A stretch of 58,611 bases of DNA from Acidobacteriaceae bacterium (GTDB taxonomy: Bacteria > Acidobacteriota > Terriglobia > Terriglobales > Acidobacteriaceae): contig PLCO01000037.1 in the NCBI GenBank assembly GCA_003134815.1, positions 1-58,611 of the forward strand, in the 5' to 3' direction. Shown one piece after another: positions 36,728 through 47,309 of this stretch. The position numbers and the translations under genes were made by a program. Position 1 is the first letter of the stretch, and the number at the start of each line of letters is the position of its first letter. Below the pieces are notes generated by a model. It worked only from the letters and a program-made list of their open reading frames with translations. It did not search any database and was not told the DNA's origin.

Positions 36728-39700
36728 TTGAAACGAATACTTGCTCCTTTGGCGTGTGCCGTGGCTCTCAGCCTGTGCATGGGAGGGATGATCGGCTGCG
36801 TCGGCTCGTCCAGCTTCACGATGCCTCCTCCGCCTCCTGTACCCTCGATCACCAGTTTCACGGCGAGCCCGGCGACGGTTACAGCAGGAACAAGCGCAAC
36901 GTTGACAGGCGTCTTTGTGAATGGGACGGGCGTGATCACCCCTGGGAACCTCCCCGTGACGAGTGGAATACCAGTCACCGCGAGCCCGACCGCAACGACG
37001 ACCTATACGCTCATCGTTACCCCATCAAGCGGAGCACCGGTGACGCAGGTGACGACGATCGTCGTGGATCCAGCGCCAACGATTACGAGCTTCGTGGCCG
37101 CTCCCGGAACGATCACCGCGGGCGGGAACGCCAGCCTGACGGCAGTATTTGCCAACGGTACGGGCGTGATTACGCCGGGAAACTATAGCGTCACCAGCGG
37201 AGTATCGCAGAACGTCAACCCGACGACGACAACTACTTATACGCTCACGGTTACCCCCACAAGCGGGACTGCGATCACACAAACAGCGACAGTGACCGTG
37301 AATCCTGCGCCGACGATTACGAGCTTTGCGGCGAGTCCGGCAACGATCACCACGGGAGGGAGCGCCAGCTTGACGGCAGTATTTGCCAATGGCGCGGGGG
37401 TGATCACGCCCGGCAATCTCGCTGTTACGAGCGGGACACCGGTTAGCGTGAGCCCGACGACGACGACTATTTATACGCTTACAGTGAGTCCCCCTGCCGG
37501 TGGGACTGCGATCACACAAACAGCGACAGTGATCGTGAATGCTGCGGCGTCGATCACGAGTTTCGCACCAAGTCCGGCAACGATCACCGCTGGCGGAAGC
37601 TCCAGCCTGACGGCGGTTTTTGCCAACGGCACGGGTGTGATTACGCCGGGCAATCTCGCTGTTGCGAGCGGAACACCGGTTAGTGTGAGCCCGACGACGA
37701 CCACTACCTATACGCTCACGGTGACTCCCCCTGCTGGCGGGACCGCGATCACTCAGACGACGACTGTAACAGTCGATCCTGCGCCGACGATTACCAGCTT
37801 TGCGGCGAGTCCGGCAACGATCACGGCAGGAGGGAGCTCCAGCCTGACGGCGGTTTTTGCCAATGGCACTGGAGTGATCACGCCGGGCAATATCTCGGTG
37901 ACCAGTGGGGTAGCTGTCAGCGTGAGCCCGACGGCAACGACTACCTACACTCTGACCGTCACGCCTACGACCGGGACACCGGTGACCGGGACAGTGACTG
38001 TAACCGTCGATCCTGCGCCGACGATCACCAGCTTTGCGGCTAGTCCGGCAACGGTCGGGTCAGGAGGAAGCTCGAACCTGACGGGAGTATTTGCCAACGG
38101 CACAGGGGTGATTACGCCGGGCAATCTCGCTGTTACGAGCGGGACACCGGTCAGCGTGAGCCCGACAGCGACGACCACGTATACGCTCACAGTTACCAAT
38201 GCTGCCGGGACGGCGGTGACGCAGATTGCGATTGTAACTTATAGCGCCACTGCGCCGACGATCACGAGTTTCGGGGCGAGCCTAGCAACCATAACATCGG
38301 GAACAAGCTCCGGCCTGACGGCGGTTTTTGCCAACGGCACTGGAGTGATTACGCCGGGCAATATCACGGTGACTAGTGGGGTAGCTGTGAGCGTGAGCCC
38401 GACGGCAACGACTACCTACACTCTGACCGTAACGCCTACGACCGGGACGCCGGTGACCGGGACAGTGACTGTAACCGTCGATCCTGCGCCGACGATTACG
38501 AGCTTTGCGGCGAGTCCGGCAACGATCACCACAGGAGGGAGCTCCAGCCTGACGGCGGTTTTTGCCAATGGCACTGGAGTGATCACGCCGGGCAATATCT
38601 CGGTGACCAGTGGGGTAGCTGTCAGCGTGAGGCCGACGGCGACCACTACCTATACCCTCACCGTCACCAATGCTGCCGGGACGGCGATCACGCAGACAGC
38701 GACAGTGACCGTGAATCCTGCGCCGACGATTACGAGCTTTGCGGCGAGTCCGGCAACGATCACCGCGGGAGGTACTACCGGTTCAAATCTGACGGCAGTA
38801 TTTGCCAACGGCACGGGTGTGATTACGCCGGGAAATATCGCTGTCACGAGCGGAACACCGGTGAGCGTGAGCCCGACGACAACTACTACTTACACGCTCA
38901 CTGTGACTCCGCCTGCCGGCGGGACTGCGCCCACTCAGACGGCGACAGTGACAGTCGATCCCGCACCGACGATCACCAGCTTTGCAGCCAATCCAACAAC
39001 CGTCGGGTCAGGAGGAAGCTCGAACCTGACGGGGGTCTTTGCCAATGGCACTGGAGTGATCACGCCGGGCAATATCTCGGTGACCAGTGGGGTAGCTGTC
39101 AGCGTGAGCCCGACGGCGACCACTACCTATATCCTCACCGTCACCAATGCTGCCGGGACAGCGATCACGCAGATTGCAACTGTAACTTATAGCGCAACAG
39201 CGCCCGTGATTACGAGCTTCGTGGCGAGCCCGTCGACGATCACAGTAGGAAACAGCTCCAGCCTGACGGCAGTATTTGCCAATGGCGCGGGCGTCGTCAC
39301 GCCGGGCAATCTCGCTGTTACGAGCGGGACACCGGTTAGTGTGAGCCCGGCAGTAACGACGACCTATACGCTTACGGTGACGCCAACCAGCGGAACTGCG
39401 GTCACGCAGACGGCCACGATCACTGTGAATCCTGCGCCGACGATTACCAGCTTTGCGGTGAGTCCGGCAACGATCACCACGGGAGGGAGCGCCAGCTTGA
39501 CGGCGGTATTCGCCAACGGCACGGGCGTGATCACGCCCGGCAATCTCGCAGTTACGAGCGGAGTACCTCAAGCGGTCAACCCCACTGTGACCACGACCTA
39601 TACGCTTACGGTCACTCCGCCTGCCGGCGGGACTGCGCCCACTCAGACGGCGACGGTGACCGTGAATCCTGCGCCTACGATTATCAGCTTTGCGGCGAGT

Positions 39701-42481
39701 CCGGCAACGATCACCGCGGGAGGTACTACCGGTTCAAACCTGACGGCGGTTTTCGCCAACGGCACTGGTGTGATTACGCCGGGCAACTATACCGTCACTA
39801 CTGGAGTAGCGCAACCGGTCAATCCCACTGTGACAACTACCTATACGCTCACGGTGACTCCCCCTGCAGGCGGGACCGCGCCCACTCAGACGGCGACAGT
39901 GACCGTGAATCCCGCGCCGACGATCACCAGCTTTGCGGCGAGTCCGGCAACCGTCGGGTCGGGAGGAAGCTCGAACCTGACGGGAGTCTTTTCGAACGGC
40001 ACAGGCGTGATTACGCCGGGCAATCTTGCCGTGACCAGCGGAACGGCGGTGAACGTGAGCCCGGCGGCAACTACTACCTACACCTTGACCGTAACGCCTA
40101 CGACCGGGACGCCGGTGACCGGGACGGTGACTGTAACCGTCGATCCCGCGCCGACCATTACCAGCTTTGCGGCGAGTCCGGCGACCATCACATCGGGAAC
40201 AAGCTCCAGCCTGACGGCAGTATTTGCCAATGGCGCGGGCGTCATCACGCCGGGCAATCTCGCTGTTATGAGCGGGACACCGGTTAGCGTGAGCCCGACG
40301 TCGACGACAACCTATACGCTCACGGTGACTCCACCTGACACTGGGACTGCGATAACACAGACAGCGACAGTTACCGTGAATCCTGCGCCTACGATTATCA
40401 GCTTTGCGGCGAGTCCGGCAACGATCACGGCCGGAGGGAGTTCCAGTCTTACGGCAGTATTTGCCAATGGCGCGGGGGTGATCACGCCCGGCGATCTAGC
40501 TGTTACGAGCGGGGCACCGGTGAGCGTGAGCCCGGCGGCGACTACAACCTATACGCTCACGGTGACTCCCCCTGTGGGAGGGACCGCGCCCACTCAGACG
40601 ACGACGGTGACAGTTGTTCCCGCGCCGACGATCACCAGCTTTGCGGCGAGTCCGGCAACGATCACGGCCGGAGGGAGTTCCAGTCTTACGGCAGTATTTG
40701 CCAATGGCACGGGGGTGATCACGCCCGGCGATCTAGCTGTTACGAGCGGGACACCGGTGAGCGTGAGCCCGACGGCGACCACCACCTATACCCTCACCGT
40801 CACCAATACTTCTGGGACGGCGATCACGCAGATGGCGACTGTTACTTATAGCGCCACTGCGCCGACGATTACGAGTTTCGGGGCGAGCCCATCGACCATA
40901 ACATCGGGAACAAGCTCCGGCCTGACGGCAGTTTTTGCAAACGGCACGGGCGTAATCACGCCCGGCAATCTAACTGTCACGAGCGGAACGGCGGTGAGCG
41001 TGAGCCCGATGACGACGACCATCTATACGCTGACCGTCACTCCCCCCGTGGGCACTGCGATTACGCAGACGACTACGGTTTACATACAGAGCTCGGTGAC
41101 GGTGAACGAGTCGAGCAGCGGGCCAACGATAAGTGATCAGCTTATCGGGATGAACCTGGGAGTGTGGTTCGACCCGACCACCCCTGCAATTCAGACCGCA
41201 TTCGCGGCGACCGGCGTGAATGCGATACGCTGGCCCGGCGGATCGGATTCCGATCATTATAACTGGGAAACCAATACCGACTGCGGCGACCATTCCGATC
41301 CGAACGCTAATTTCACAACTTTCGTGAACGATTTCGTTATTCCATCGGGCATCGATCTGGCGCTTACGGCGGATTACGGCACGGGTGAGAATTGCACGGG
41401 ATATGGAGACCCAACCGAAGCTGCCTCATGGGTCACCGAGGCTTTGAATCTCGGCGTCACGGTGAGCCATATGACCGTGGGCAACGAGGAATACGGGGGC
41501 TGGGAGGTGGACAATCACACGCCGGGGCACAACGGGGCAACGTATGCCGCCGCTGTAGCTGGAAGCAGCGGTTATTACGCGCTCATCAAGGCAGCCTCTT
41601 CAAGCACGCTGGTCGGCGTAGACGTAGAACCCAATTATGCTCCGTGGGACGCGGATGTGCTCTCCGGCGCGCCGTACGATTTCGTGGAATACCACTACTA
41701 TCCGCAGAACCCGGGTAGCGAGAACGATACGTTCCTGGTGCACCAGGCGGCGCAGGAGTTCACCACATCTATCAACACCGTCAGGTCGGAATTGGCCACG
41801 GCAGGGAAGCCGAACACGCCAATTTACGTCGGCGAGATAGGCTCGGTCTCCTCCCAACCCGGGAAGCAGAGCTGGTCCATTACCCAGGGCTTGTATGCCG
41901 GCCAGATGCTGGGCGAAATGATGAACGATGGAGTATCCCGCGCGACCTGGTGGAATGGGTTCGGCCTTTGCGACGGCAATAACGGCAACAACAGCTCCTC
42001 GCTATATGGCTGGCAGGACTTTGGCGCATATAACGTATTTGCCGATGCGGCCGGCGATGCGGGCGGAAATAACTTTTCGACTTGCAACTACGGCGGTCCA
42101 ATCGGCACCATGTCTCCCACGGCGCGCGCGTTCCAGCTCTTTAGCAGCGTGGCCGTCAACGGCGAATCTGTGCTGACCGCGACCGCGACCGGCGATACGA
42201 CGAATGTGGTTGCGTACGCAGCAACTCATAGCGGCGGGACGGCACTGGTGCTGTTCAACCGGAACGAAAATGCCAACGCGCCGGTTACGATCACGCTCTC
42301 TGGTAAATCCTCTTCTCCCGGCGTGACCGTGGAGACCTACGACAAGGCGATCTACGACATGTCAAACCCGGCGACTACGAACACATGGGCTCCGCCGGTG
42401 ACGACGAATCTTGGCGCGCAAACCCTGCCGCTGACTTTGCAACTGGCGCCGTGGAGCATGAACGTGGTGATCATTCAGTAA
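36728..42481 (+). CDS. giant lipoprotein with 18 Ig-like repeats and a GH-A-like glycosidase domain
   Basis: 1917 residues from a TTG in the same context as its upstream neighbour. It has a lipobox (GGMIGC), then 18 repeats of about 79 residues (38-1455). The C-terminal enzyme domain (about 1456-1917) keeps IRWPGGSDSDHYNW, N1586-E1587 (MTVGNEEYGGWE) and E1703 (IYVGEIG). It is a close paralogue of the gene at 33448, differing mainly in repeat number (18 against 6), so it should reach about three times further from the membrane. The sequence is otherwise intact. Substrate unknown. Confidence 0.75.
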   Translation: MKRILAPLACAVALSLCMGGMIGCVGSSSFTMPPPPPVPSITSFTASPATVTAGTSATLTGVFVNGTGVITPGNLPVTSGIPVTASPTATTTYTLIVTPSSGAPVTQVTTIVVDPAPTITSFVAAPGTITAGGNASLTAVFANGTGVITPGNYSVTSGVSQNVNPTTTTTYTLTVTPTSGTAITQTATVTVNPAPTITSFAASPATITTGGSASLTAVFANGAGVITPGNLAVTSGTPVSVSPTTTTIYTLTVSPPAGGTAITQTATVIVNAAASITSFAPSPATITAGGSSSLTAVFANGTGVITPGNLAVASGTPVSVSPTTTTTYTLTVTPPAGGTAITQTTTVTVDPAPTITSFAASPATITAGGSSSLTAVFANGTGVITPGNISVTSGVAVSVSPTATTTYTLTVTPTTGTPVTGTVTVTVDPAPTITSFAASPATVGSGGSSNLTGVFANGTGVITPGNLAVTSGTPVSVSPTATTTYTLTVTNAAGTAVTQIAIVTYSATAPTITSFGASLATITSGTSSGLTAVFANGTGVITPGNITVTSGVAVSVSPTATTTYTLTVTPTTGTPVTGTVTVTVDPAPTITSFAASPATITTGGSSSLTAVFANGTGVITPGNISVTSGVAVSVRPTATTTYTLTVTNAAGTAITQTATVTVNPAPTITSFAASPATITAGGTTGSNLTAVFANGTGVITPGNIAVTSGTPVSVSPTTTTTYTLTVTPPAGGTAPTQTATVTVDPAPTITSFAANPTTVGSGGSSNLTGVFANGTGVITPGNISVTSGVAVSVSPTATTTYILTVTNAAGTAITQIATVTYSATAPVITSFVASPSTITVGNSSSLTAVFANGAGVVTPGNLAVTSGTPVSVSPAVTTTYTLTVTPTSGTAVTQTATITVNPAPTITSFAVSPATITTGGSASLTAVFANGTGVITPGNLAVTSGVPQAVNPTVTTTYTLTVTPPAGGTAPTQTATVTVNPAPTIISFAASPATITAGGTTGSNLTAVFANGTGVITPGNYTVTTGVAQPVNPTVTTTYTLTVTPPAGGTAPTQTATVTVNPAPTITSFAASPATVGSGGSSNLTGVFSNGTGVITPGNLAVTSGTAVNVSPAATTTYTLTVTPTTGTPVTGTVTVTVDPAPTITSFAASPATITSGTSSSLTAVFANGAGVITPGNLAVMSGTPVSVSPTSTTTYTLTVTPPDTGTAITQTATVTVNPAPTIISFAASPATITAGGSSSLTAVFANGAGVITPGDLAVTSGAPVSVSPAATTTYTLTVTPPVGGTAPTQTTTVTVVPAPTITSFAASPATITAGGSSSLTAVFANGTGVITPGDLAVTSGTPVSVSPTATTTYTLTVTNTSGTAITQMATVTYSATAPTITSFGASPSTITSGTSSGLTAVFANGTGVITPGNLTVTSGTAVSVSPMTTTIYTLTVTPPVGTAITQTTTVYIQSSVTVNESSSGPTISDQLIGMNLGVWFDPTTPAIQTAFAATGVNAIRWPGGSDSDHYNWETNTDCGDHSDPNANFTTFVNDFVIPSGIDLALTADYGTGENCTGYGDPTEAASWVTEALNLGVTVSHMTVGNEEYGGWEVDNHTPGHNGATYAAAVAGSSGYYALIKAASSSTLVGVDVEPNYAPWDADVLSGAPYDFVEYHYYPQNPGSENDTFLVHQAAQEFTTSINTVRSELATAGKPNTPIYVGEIGSVSSQPGKQSWSITQGLYAGQMLGEMMNDGVSRATWWNGFGLCDGNNGNNSSSLYGWQDFGAYNVFADAAGDAGGNNFSTCNYGGPIGTMSPTARAFQLFSSVAVNGESVLTATATGDTTNVVAYAATHSGGTALVLFNRNENANAPVTITLSGKSSSPGVTVETYDKAIYDMSNPATTNTWAPPVTTNLGAQTLPLTLQLAPWSMNVVIIQ
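36840..41090 (+). repeat. eighteen tandem approx. 237-bp units
   Basis: Near-identical Ig-like coding units. Two units (9 and 13) carry a two-residue insertion (AGGTTGSNLTAVF), and units 6, 10 and 14 share the VGSGGSSNLTGVF variant, consistent with block duplications. Confidence 0.88.
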
Positions 42482-42494
42482 GTGCGCGGTATCC

Positions 42495-44360
42495 TCAGCG
42501 CACTCTGAGGACGATGATGGTTTCATCGTCGAAGCGGTCTTTGCTGCCCTGAAAGCGAGAGACGTCGTCGAGGATGGCGTCGGCAATTTCCTGAGCGGGA
42601 AGATCGCGGCTGGAGCAGAGAAGGCCGGCGAGGCGGTCTTCTCCGTACATCTCTTCCTTTTCGTTTTCGGCGTCTAAAATCCCATCCGAAACAAAGACGA
42701 TTGCGTCGCCGGGCTGAGCGGCGACGCTCAGCTCCTCATAGGTGACGTCAGGAAACATCCCCAACGGAAAACCCTCGGCGCGAACGGGGATCGGCTGGCC
42801 GGCGCGGCAGAAGACGGGCTGGACTGCGCCGGAGTTGGCAACCTGGAGGGTCTGGTTCTCGTCATCCCAGAGGCAAAAGAGCATGGTGACGTACTGGGAG
42901 TCGAGCTTGCGTTCCTGAAGTGCGTCGTTTAATAGCGCGAGCATGGCGGCCGGCTCGGGCTGTGCCCGCCTCTCTAATGGGGACCTGCCCGCCGGGGCCC
43001 CGCTCTGTGCAGCAGCGGCGTGCATGATGCCGCTGACGAGCGCGGCGAAGAGCGCGGCGGGCGCGGCCTTGCCACTGACGTCTCCAAGAACGATGGCGGT
43101 GCGGTTGGGGCCGTAGTCGAGGAAGTCGTAGAGGTCGCCGCCGATGGTTCGAGCGGGCAGAAATCGGACGGCCATGTCTGCGTGAGGATGCGAGGGAGCT
43201 TCAGTGGGCAGCAGACGGAGCTGCACCTCGCGGGCCATCGCGATGTCTTTTTCAAGCTGGCGCTCCTGGCGGTGGACGGCTTGATAGAGGCGCGCGTTCT
43301 CGATGGCGATGGCGATCTGCGAGGCAAGGGTGGTCAGCATGCGCTCGTGCTCTTCATTGAAGAAGTTGGGGCGCGTGTGCTCGAGATCGAGCACGCCGAT
43401 GACGCGGCCTTTGTAGAAGAGCGGCACGATGAGCTCGGAGCGAGTCTCTGGGTTCATGGGCAGATAGCGCGGATCTACGCTGACGTCGGGGACGTTGATG
43501 GGACGCCACTCGCGGACGGCTGCGCCGACGAGGCCGTTCGAGATGGGCACGCGGCGGATGGGCGCGTGAACGAAGCCGAAGCGCCAGGCGTAGCGAGTGA
43601 CGAGGGAGTCGCCTTTCTCGTCGAGCAGCATGATGGTGAACATCTGATAGTCAATGAGGCGGCGCAGGAGCTGGCCGACGCGCTCGAGGAGGGGATTGAG
43701 CTCGAGGATGGAGGCAAGCTCGATGGCGATTTCGTTAAGGACTTCGAGGGTCTGCGCCTGGCGGGAGACGCGCGCATAGAGGCGGGCGTTCTCGATGGCC
43801 TGCGCAATGCGCGAGGCGGTCAAGGCGAGCAAGTGCAGATGCTCGGGACGGAAGAAATCCGGCTGCTCGCTTTCTAGATCCATGACGCCGATGAGGCGGT
43901 TTTTGGCGACGAGGGGAACGGCGAGTTCAGAGCGCACGTCAGGATTGGCGGCGACGTAGAAGTCGGCGGTGGAGATGTCGTTGAGGAGGATGGGCTGGCG
44001 GGTGAGCGCGACCTGGCCGACGACGCCTTTGCCGACAGGAACGCGGGTGCGCTCGATTTGCGGCGTGTGGCCGATTTGAAAGCGCATGCGCAGTTCGTGC
44101 GTGCGGTCATTGAGAAGAAAGATGGCGAAGATGCGATATGGGATGAGGGTGCGAACGAGCTCGGAGGTGCGGGCGAGGAGGGTTTGCAGATCGAGCGTGG
44201 TGTTGAGCGCGTCGGTGAGGCGCATGAGGTAGGCGACATCGGCGGGCTCGATGCGGGCGTTGATGGGGTCAAGGTAGGCGGGCGAGGCGGCGGTTTCGGC
44301 GGGACGATAGTCGCCCTCGAATTCAGGAGGTGCGGGCGGCGATGGGGGATTGTCTGACAT
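42495..44360 (-). CDS. GAF-GAF-PP2C (RsbU-type) phosphatase
   Basis: 621 residues. Two GAF sensor domains (about 50-195 and 215-360) precede a SpoIIE/PP2C phosphatase domain (about 385-621) with IGGDLYDF, GDVSGKAAPAAL, FVSDGILDA and FDDETIIVLRVR, the intact metal-binding set. The helix ERQLEKDIAMAREVQLRLLP is the typical RsbU linker. It is cytosolic. It follows the Ser/Thr kinase gene by 40 bases in the same direction, so kinase and phosphatase are probably co-transcribed. It converges with the giant lipoprotein gene, 13 bases apart. Confidence 0.93.
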   Translation of the reverse strand: MSDNPPSPPAPPEFEGDYRPAETAASPAYLDPINARIEPADVAYLMRLTDALNTTLDLQTLLARTSELVRTLIPYRIFAIFLLNDRTHELRMRFQIGHTPQIERTRVPVGKGVVGQVALTRQPILLNDISTADFYVAANPDVRSELAVPLVAKNRLIGVMDLESEQPDFFRPEHLHLLALTASRIAQAIENARLYARVSRQAQTLEVLNEIAIELASILELNPLLERVGQLLRRLIDYQMFTIMLLDEKGDSLVTRYAWRFGFVHAPIRRVPISNGLVGAAVREWRPINVPDVSVDPRYLPMNPETRSELIVPLFYKGRVIGVLDLEHTRPNFFNEEHERMLTTLASQIAIAIENARLYQAVHRQERQLEKDIAMAREVQLRLLPTEAPSHPHADMAVRFLPARTIGGDLYDFLDYGPNRTAIVLGDVSGKAAPAALFAALVSGIMHAAAAQSGAPAGRSPLERRAQPEPAAMLALLNDALQERKLDSQYVTMLFCLWDDENQTLQVANSGAVQPVFCRAGQPIPVRAEGFPLGMFPDVTYEELSVAAQPGDAIVFVSDGILDAENEKEEMYGEDRLAGLLCSSRDLPAQEIADAILDDVSRFQGSKDRFDDETIIVLRVR

Positions 44361-44400
44361 TAGGGGTCGAAAGGAATGATAACGGATTTACGAACGGCCA

Positions 44401-47124
44401 TTAAGGGGCGTTCCAATCCATAGAGACCACGTCCTCGGTGCCGGCGTCGCGAAGCAGTAGCGGAGTGTCGTCGGGCGTGAGGCCGAGCCAACTGCCATAG
44501 TAGCCGGCCGGAGAAAAACCCTTCAGGCTCGTCACCTGCTCCACCTTCCGGTCGCTGATTCTCACGCGCTTCAACACGCCACCTGCCACCTGCGAGCTGA
44601 AGTAATAGACAAATTGACTGTCATGAGACCAGGCGGGAAACCCAGCCGGGTCGGAAGCCAGCGGCGACCATTTCTGCGTTTTAAAATCGTAAAGCACCAG
44701 GCCATTGGAGCCATTGGGCAACGCGGCGATATACCGGCCGTCGGGCGACCAGCGCGGAGAGAAGAATCCCTGCGAGCCGGGAACCACCGAAACCTTGCGA
44801 GTGTTGACGTCGACAATTCGGATCACGGTTTGCGGTCCGGGCAGTTCTCCGAACATCACGGACTTTCCATCCGGCGACCAGTTGGGATCCCACTGCTGTC
44901 CGGGCGAACTGGGCGCCAATTCCTGCGGCGCTCCGCTGCCGTCGGAGGGAATGATGTAAAGCCGCGGCGGCTTGCCTTGCTCCAGTGCATAGAACACGAT
45001 CTGTTTTCCGTCGGGCGACCAGCGAGGCTCCATGACGCTCAGCGGCGGTGAGGTGAGCTTGACACTGCCGCTGCCGTCGACATTGCTGCGCCACAACGTT
45101 TGATCCGGATATGTGACGTAGGCCAAAGCCTGGCGGTCGCGGGAGAAATCCAGATAGTATGCAGAGATTCCGCCAAGATAAGGCGCAAACGCAGCCGTCT
45201 TTTGGTTGTACTGGTCGAGTTCGCCCTTGCGCAACCCTTCGATCGCGTAGATTTTCGTGCCGTCCTTCGACGGCACCGGGTCGAAGTAGGCGATGGCCCC
45301 CGAGGTCAACTGCACAGGCGCGGAATCAGCCTTGTGGATGAAGCTCTGGCCTTCGTGGACCGCCCAAAGCTGGTTTTGCGACTGAAAGACGAAATACTTT
45401 CCATCCGGCGTCCACCTGCCGCAGCACTCTCCGGCACGTGCGTGCCAGCCGGGAAAGAGTGGGTGCAGATCTGCGCCGCTCGGGGCAACCTGCCAGGTGG
45501 AAGGCGAACTCCCGTACTGACCGCCAATCGTCAAGCGGATCTTACTGCCATCCGGCGACCAAACCGGCACCTGGGCGACGTCGGAGAGCGACGCAATTTT
45601 GCGGGAATCCGTACCGTCTGCGTTGGCGAGATAGAGGTCGTTGCCTCTCGTATAGGCCAGCTGCTTGCCATCGGGTGACCATGAGCCGAATTTGCCTACA
45701 GTGTCGGCCAGCCGGATGGGTGAGCCTCCGAGCACGGGCAGGCTCCACAACGGCGCGTCAAACTCAGTGGGGCCGCTCATCTGCTTGACCAGAAGGGTTG
45801 AGCCATCGGCCGAAATGCTCAAGGGCACGAACGTCCCAGTTGATGCGGGCACGGGAACGGTGGCGATGACGCCGCCGTTGACCGAGAGTTCAGCGATCAT
45901 TGAATCCAGGCCTGGGCCTCCCGGGGCGGACTGCGCGGTCTGCAAATGCTCCAGAAACAGCCGTGTGCCATCGGTGCCAATGAGCGATTTGCGATGACCG
46001 TCCTGGGTGAGCTGGACAAAGTTCGACACGGTTGGAGGGGGCAGGGCGGGGCGCAGGAACCAGGCAAGGATCAGAATTGCGAGGCAGGCCGCGGCCAGCC
46101 CGGCCACAATCATCCGCTTGTGACGGTGCGCGAGATCGGTGATCAATTGCGAGTCGGAACTGTGATCGCGTACGGGCTGCTGGCGATGATCGGAAGTTGC
46201 AACGGCGGCCGCAACCGGCAACGCTGCCGTGGGGTCGGAGATGGTATCGCGCCGGAGACGCTTGAGGTCGGCGCGCAACTCCGATGCGCTTTGATAGCGC
46301 ATATCGCGATCTTTTTCAAGCAGCTTGTTGATGCTCTCCTCGAGCTTCGCTGGCATTTGCGGATTCAGGCGCGAGGCCGCCACGGGAGACTTGTTCAGAA
46401 TCTCGTTGTAGATTGCCGCCGGTGTGGCGCCTGAAAAGGCAAGCTGACCGGTGGTCATTTCGTAGAGCACGATGCCCAGGCTAAAGAGATCGGTGCGCGC
46501 GTCGAGCGGCTTGCCCAAGGCCTGCTCGGGCGACATGTAGGCCACTGTTCCCAAGGCCGTGCCTGGACTGGTCAGGTGTGCTGCATCCTGGGCTTTGGCG
46601 TCCGCCGCTGCGGTCTCGGCTGCGGGCGCGGAGGGTCCGCCCGTTTCCGGATGAGTAAACTTCGCCAATCCGAAGTCCAGAATCTTTGCAGCGCCGCGCG
46701 TGGTGATAAAGATGTTGGCCGGCTTGATATCGCGATGCACGATGCCTTTGGAGTGTGCCGCGTCAAGGGCATCGGCGATCTGAATGCTCAGGTCGAGAAT
46801 CTCGTCGATCTGCATCAGGGTGGAGCGTGCAATCCGGTGCTTCAGCGTCTCGCCCTGCATCAATTCCATGGCGATGAAGGGCCGGCCATCGTGCTCGTCG
46901 ATCTCGTAAATGGTGCAGATGTTGGGGTGATTCAACGCCGACGCCGACTGCGCTTCGCGCTGGAAGCGCTCCAGGGCGATGTGGTCGCCGGCGACGTCGT
47001 CGGGCAGAAATTTGAGGGCCACCTCGCGCTTGAGCTTCGTGTCCTCGGCGCGGTAAACGACGCCCATGCCGCCGCCACCCAGTTTTTCGAGGATGCGGTA
47101 ATGGGTAACTATTCTTTCAGTCAC
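44401..47124 (-). CDS. transmembrane Ser/Thr protein kinase with TolB-like beta-propeller sensor
   Basis: 907 residues from a GTG. A PknB-type kinase domain occupies 8-285: [11 protein letters not shown]38 (VALKF), D132 in VHRDIKPAN and D150-F-G in ILDFGLAK. A juxtamembrane region leads to one helix (about 335-358, [20 protein letters not shown]). The outer part (about 365-907) has WD40/TolB-like blades: repeated W-S-P-D-G-K motifs ([47 protein letters not shown]). Such kinases are abundant in Acidobacteriota and thought to sense the periplasm; the ligand is unknown. The downstream phosphatase may oppose it or act on a common pathway. Confidence 0.94.
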   Translation of the reverse strand: MTERIVTHYRILEKLGGGGMGVVYRAEDTKLKREVALKFLPDDVAGDHIALERFQREAQSASALNHPNICTIYEIDEHDGRPFIAMELMQGETLKHRIARSTLMQIDEILDLSIQIADALDAAHSKGIVHRDIKPANIFITTRGAAKILDFGLAKFTHPETGGPSAPAAETAAADAKAQDAAHLTSPGTALGTVAYMSPEQALGKPLDARTDLFSLGIVLYEMTTGQLAFSGATPAAIYNEILNKSPVAASRLNPQMPAKLEESINKLLEKDRDMRYQSASELRADLKRLRRDTISDPTAALPVAAAVATSDHRQQPVRDHSSDSQLITDLAHRHKRMIVAGLAAACLAILILAWFLRPALPPPTVSNFVQLTQDGHRKSLIGTDGTRLFLEHLQTAQSAPGGPGLDSMIAELSVNGGVIATVPVPASTGTFVPLSISADGSTLLVKQMSGPTEFDAPLWSLPVLGGSPIRLADTVGKFGSWSPDGKQLAYTRGNDLYLANADGTDSRKIASLSDVAQVPVWSPDGSKIRLTIGGQYGSSPSTWQVAPSGADLHPLFPGWHARAGECCGRWTPDGKYFVFQSQNQLWAVHEGQSFIHKADSAPVQLTSGAIAYFDPVPSKDGTKIYAIEGLRKGELDQYNQKTAAFAPYLGGISAYYLDFSRDRQALAYVTYPDQTLWRSNVDGSGSVKLTSPPLSVMEPRWSPDGKQIVFYALEQGKPPRLYIIPSDGSGAPQELAPSSPGQQWDPNWSPDGKSVMFGELPGPQTVIRIVDVNTRKVSVVPGSQGFFSPRWSPDGRYIAALPNGSNGLVLYDFKTQKWSPLASDPAGFPAWSHDSQFVYYFSSQVAGGVLKRVRISDRKVEQVTSLKGFSPAGYYGSWLGLTPDDTPLLLRDAGTEDVVSMDWNAP

Positions 47125-47309
47125 GATTCGAGAGGACCCTCAGTTGCTTGCATCATGCGGCGGGAAAAAGCCGGAACGCTCACCATCTTACGGCATTCCA
47201 GGAGCTGCTGGAAACGCTTCAAGCGGATTGAGGGCTATCGCTCGTCGCAGCGCCGGAGAGCGAAGATTTGCGCAGGAGCCCGCATTTTGGCGGCCCAATC
47301 GCAGCTAGT

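Noticed and set aside
33723..40785. Many long open frames on the minus strand within the Ig-repeat genes (for example 33723-34139, 37945-38199)
   Set aside because: They arise because every repeat unit has the same open antisense frame. Their translations are low-complexity repeats and they lack ribosome-binding sites.
33560..41090. Regularly spaced repeats as a CRISPR array
   Set aside because: The units are about 235 bases, contiguous and translate in frame to Ig-like domains. There are no short repeats with unique spacers.
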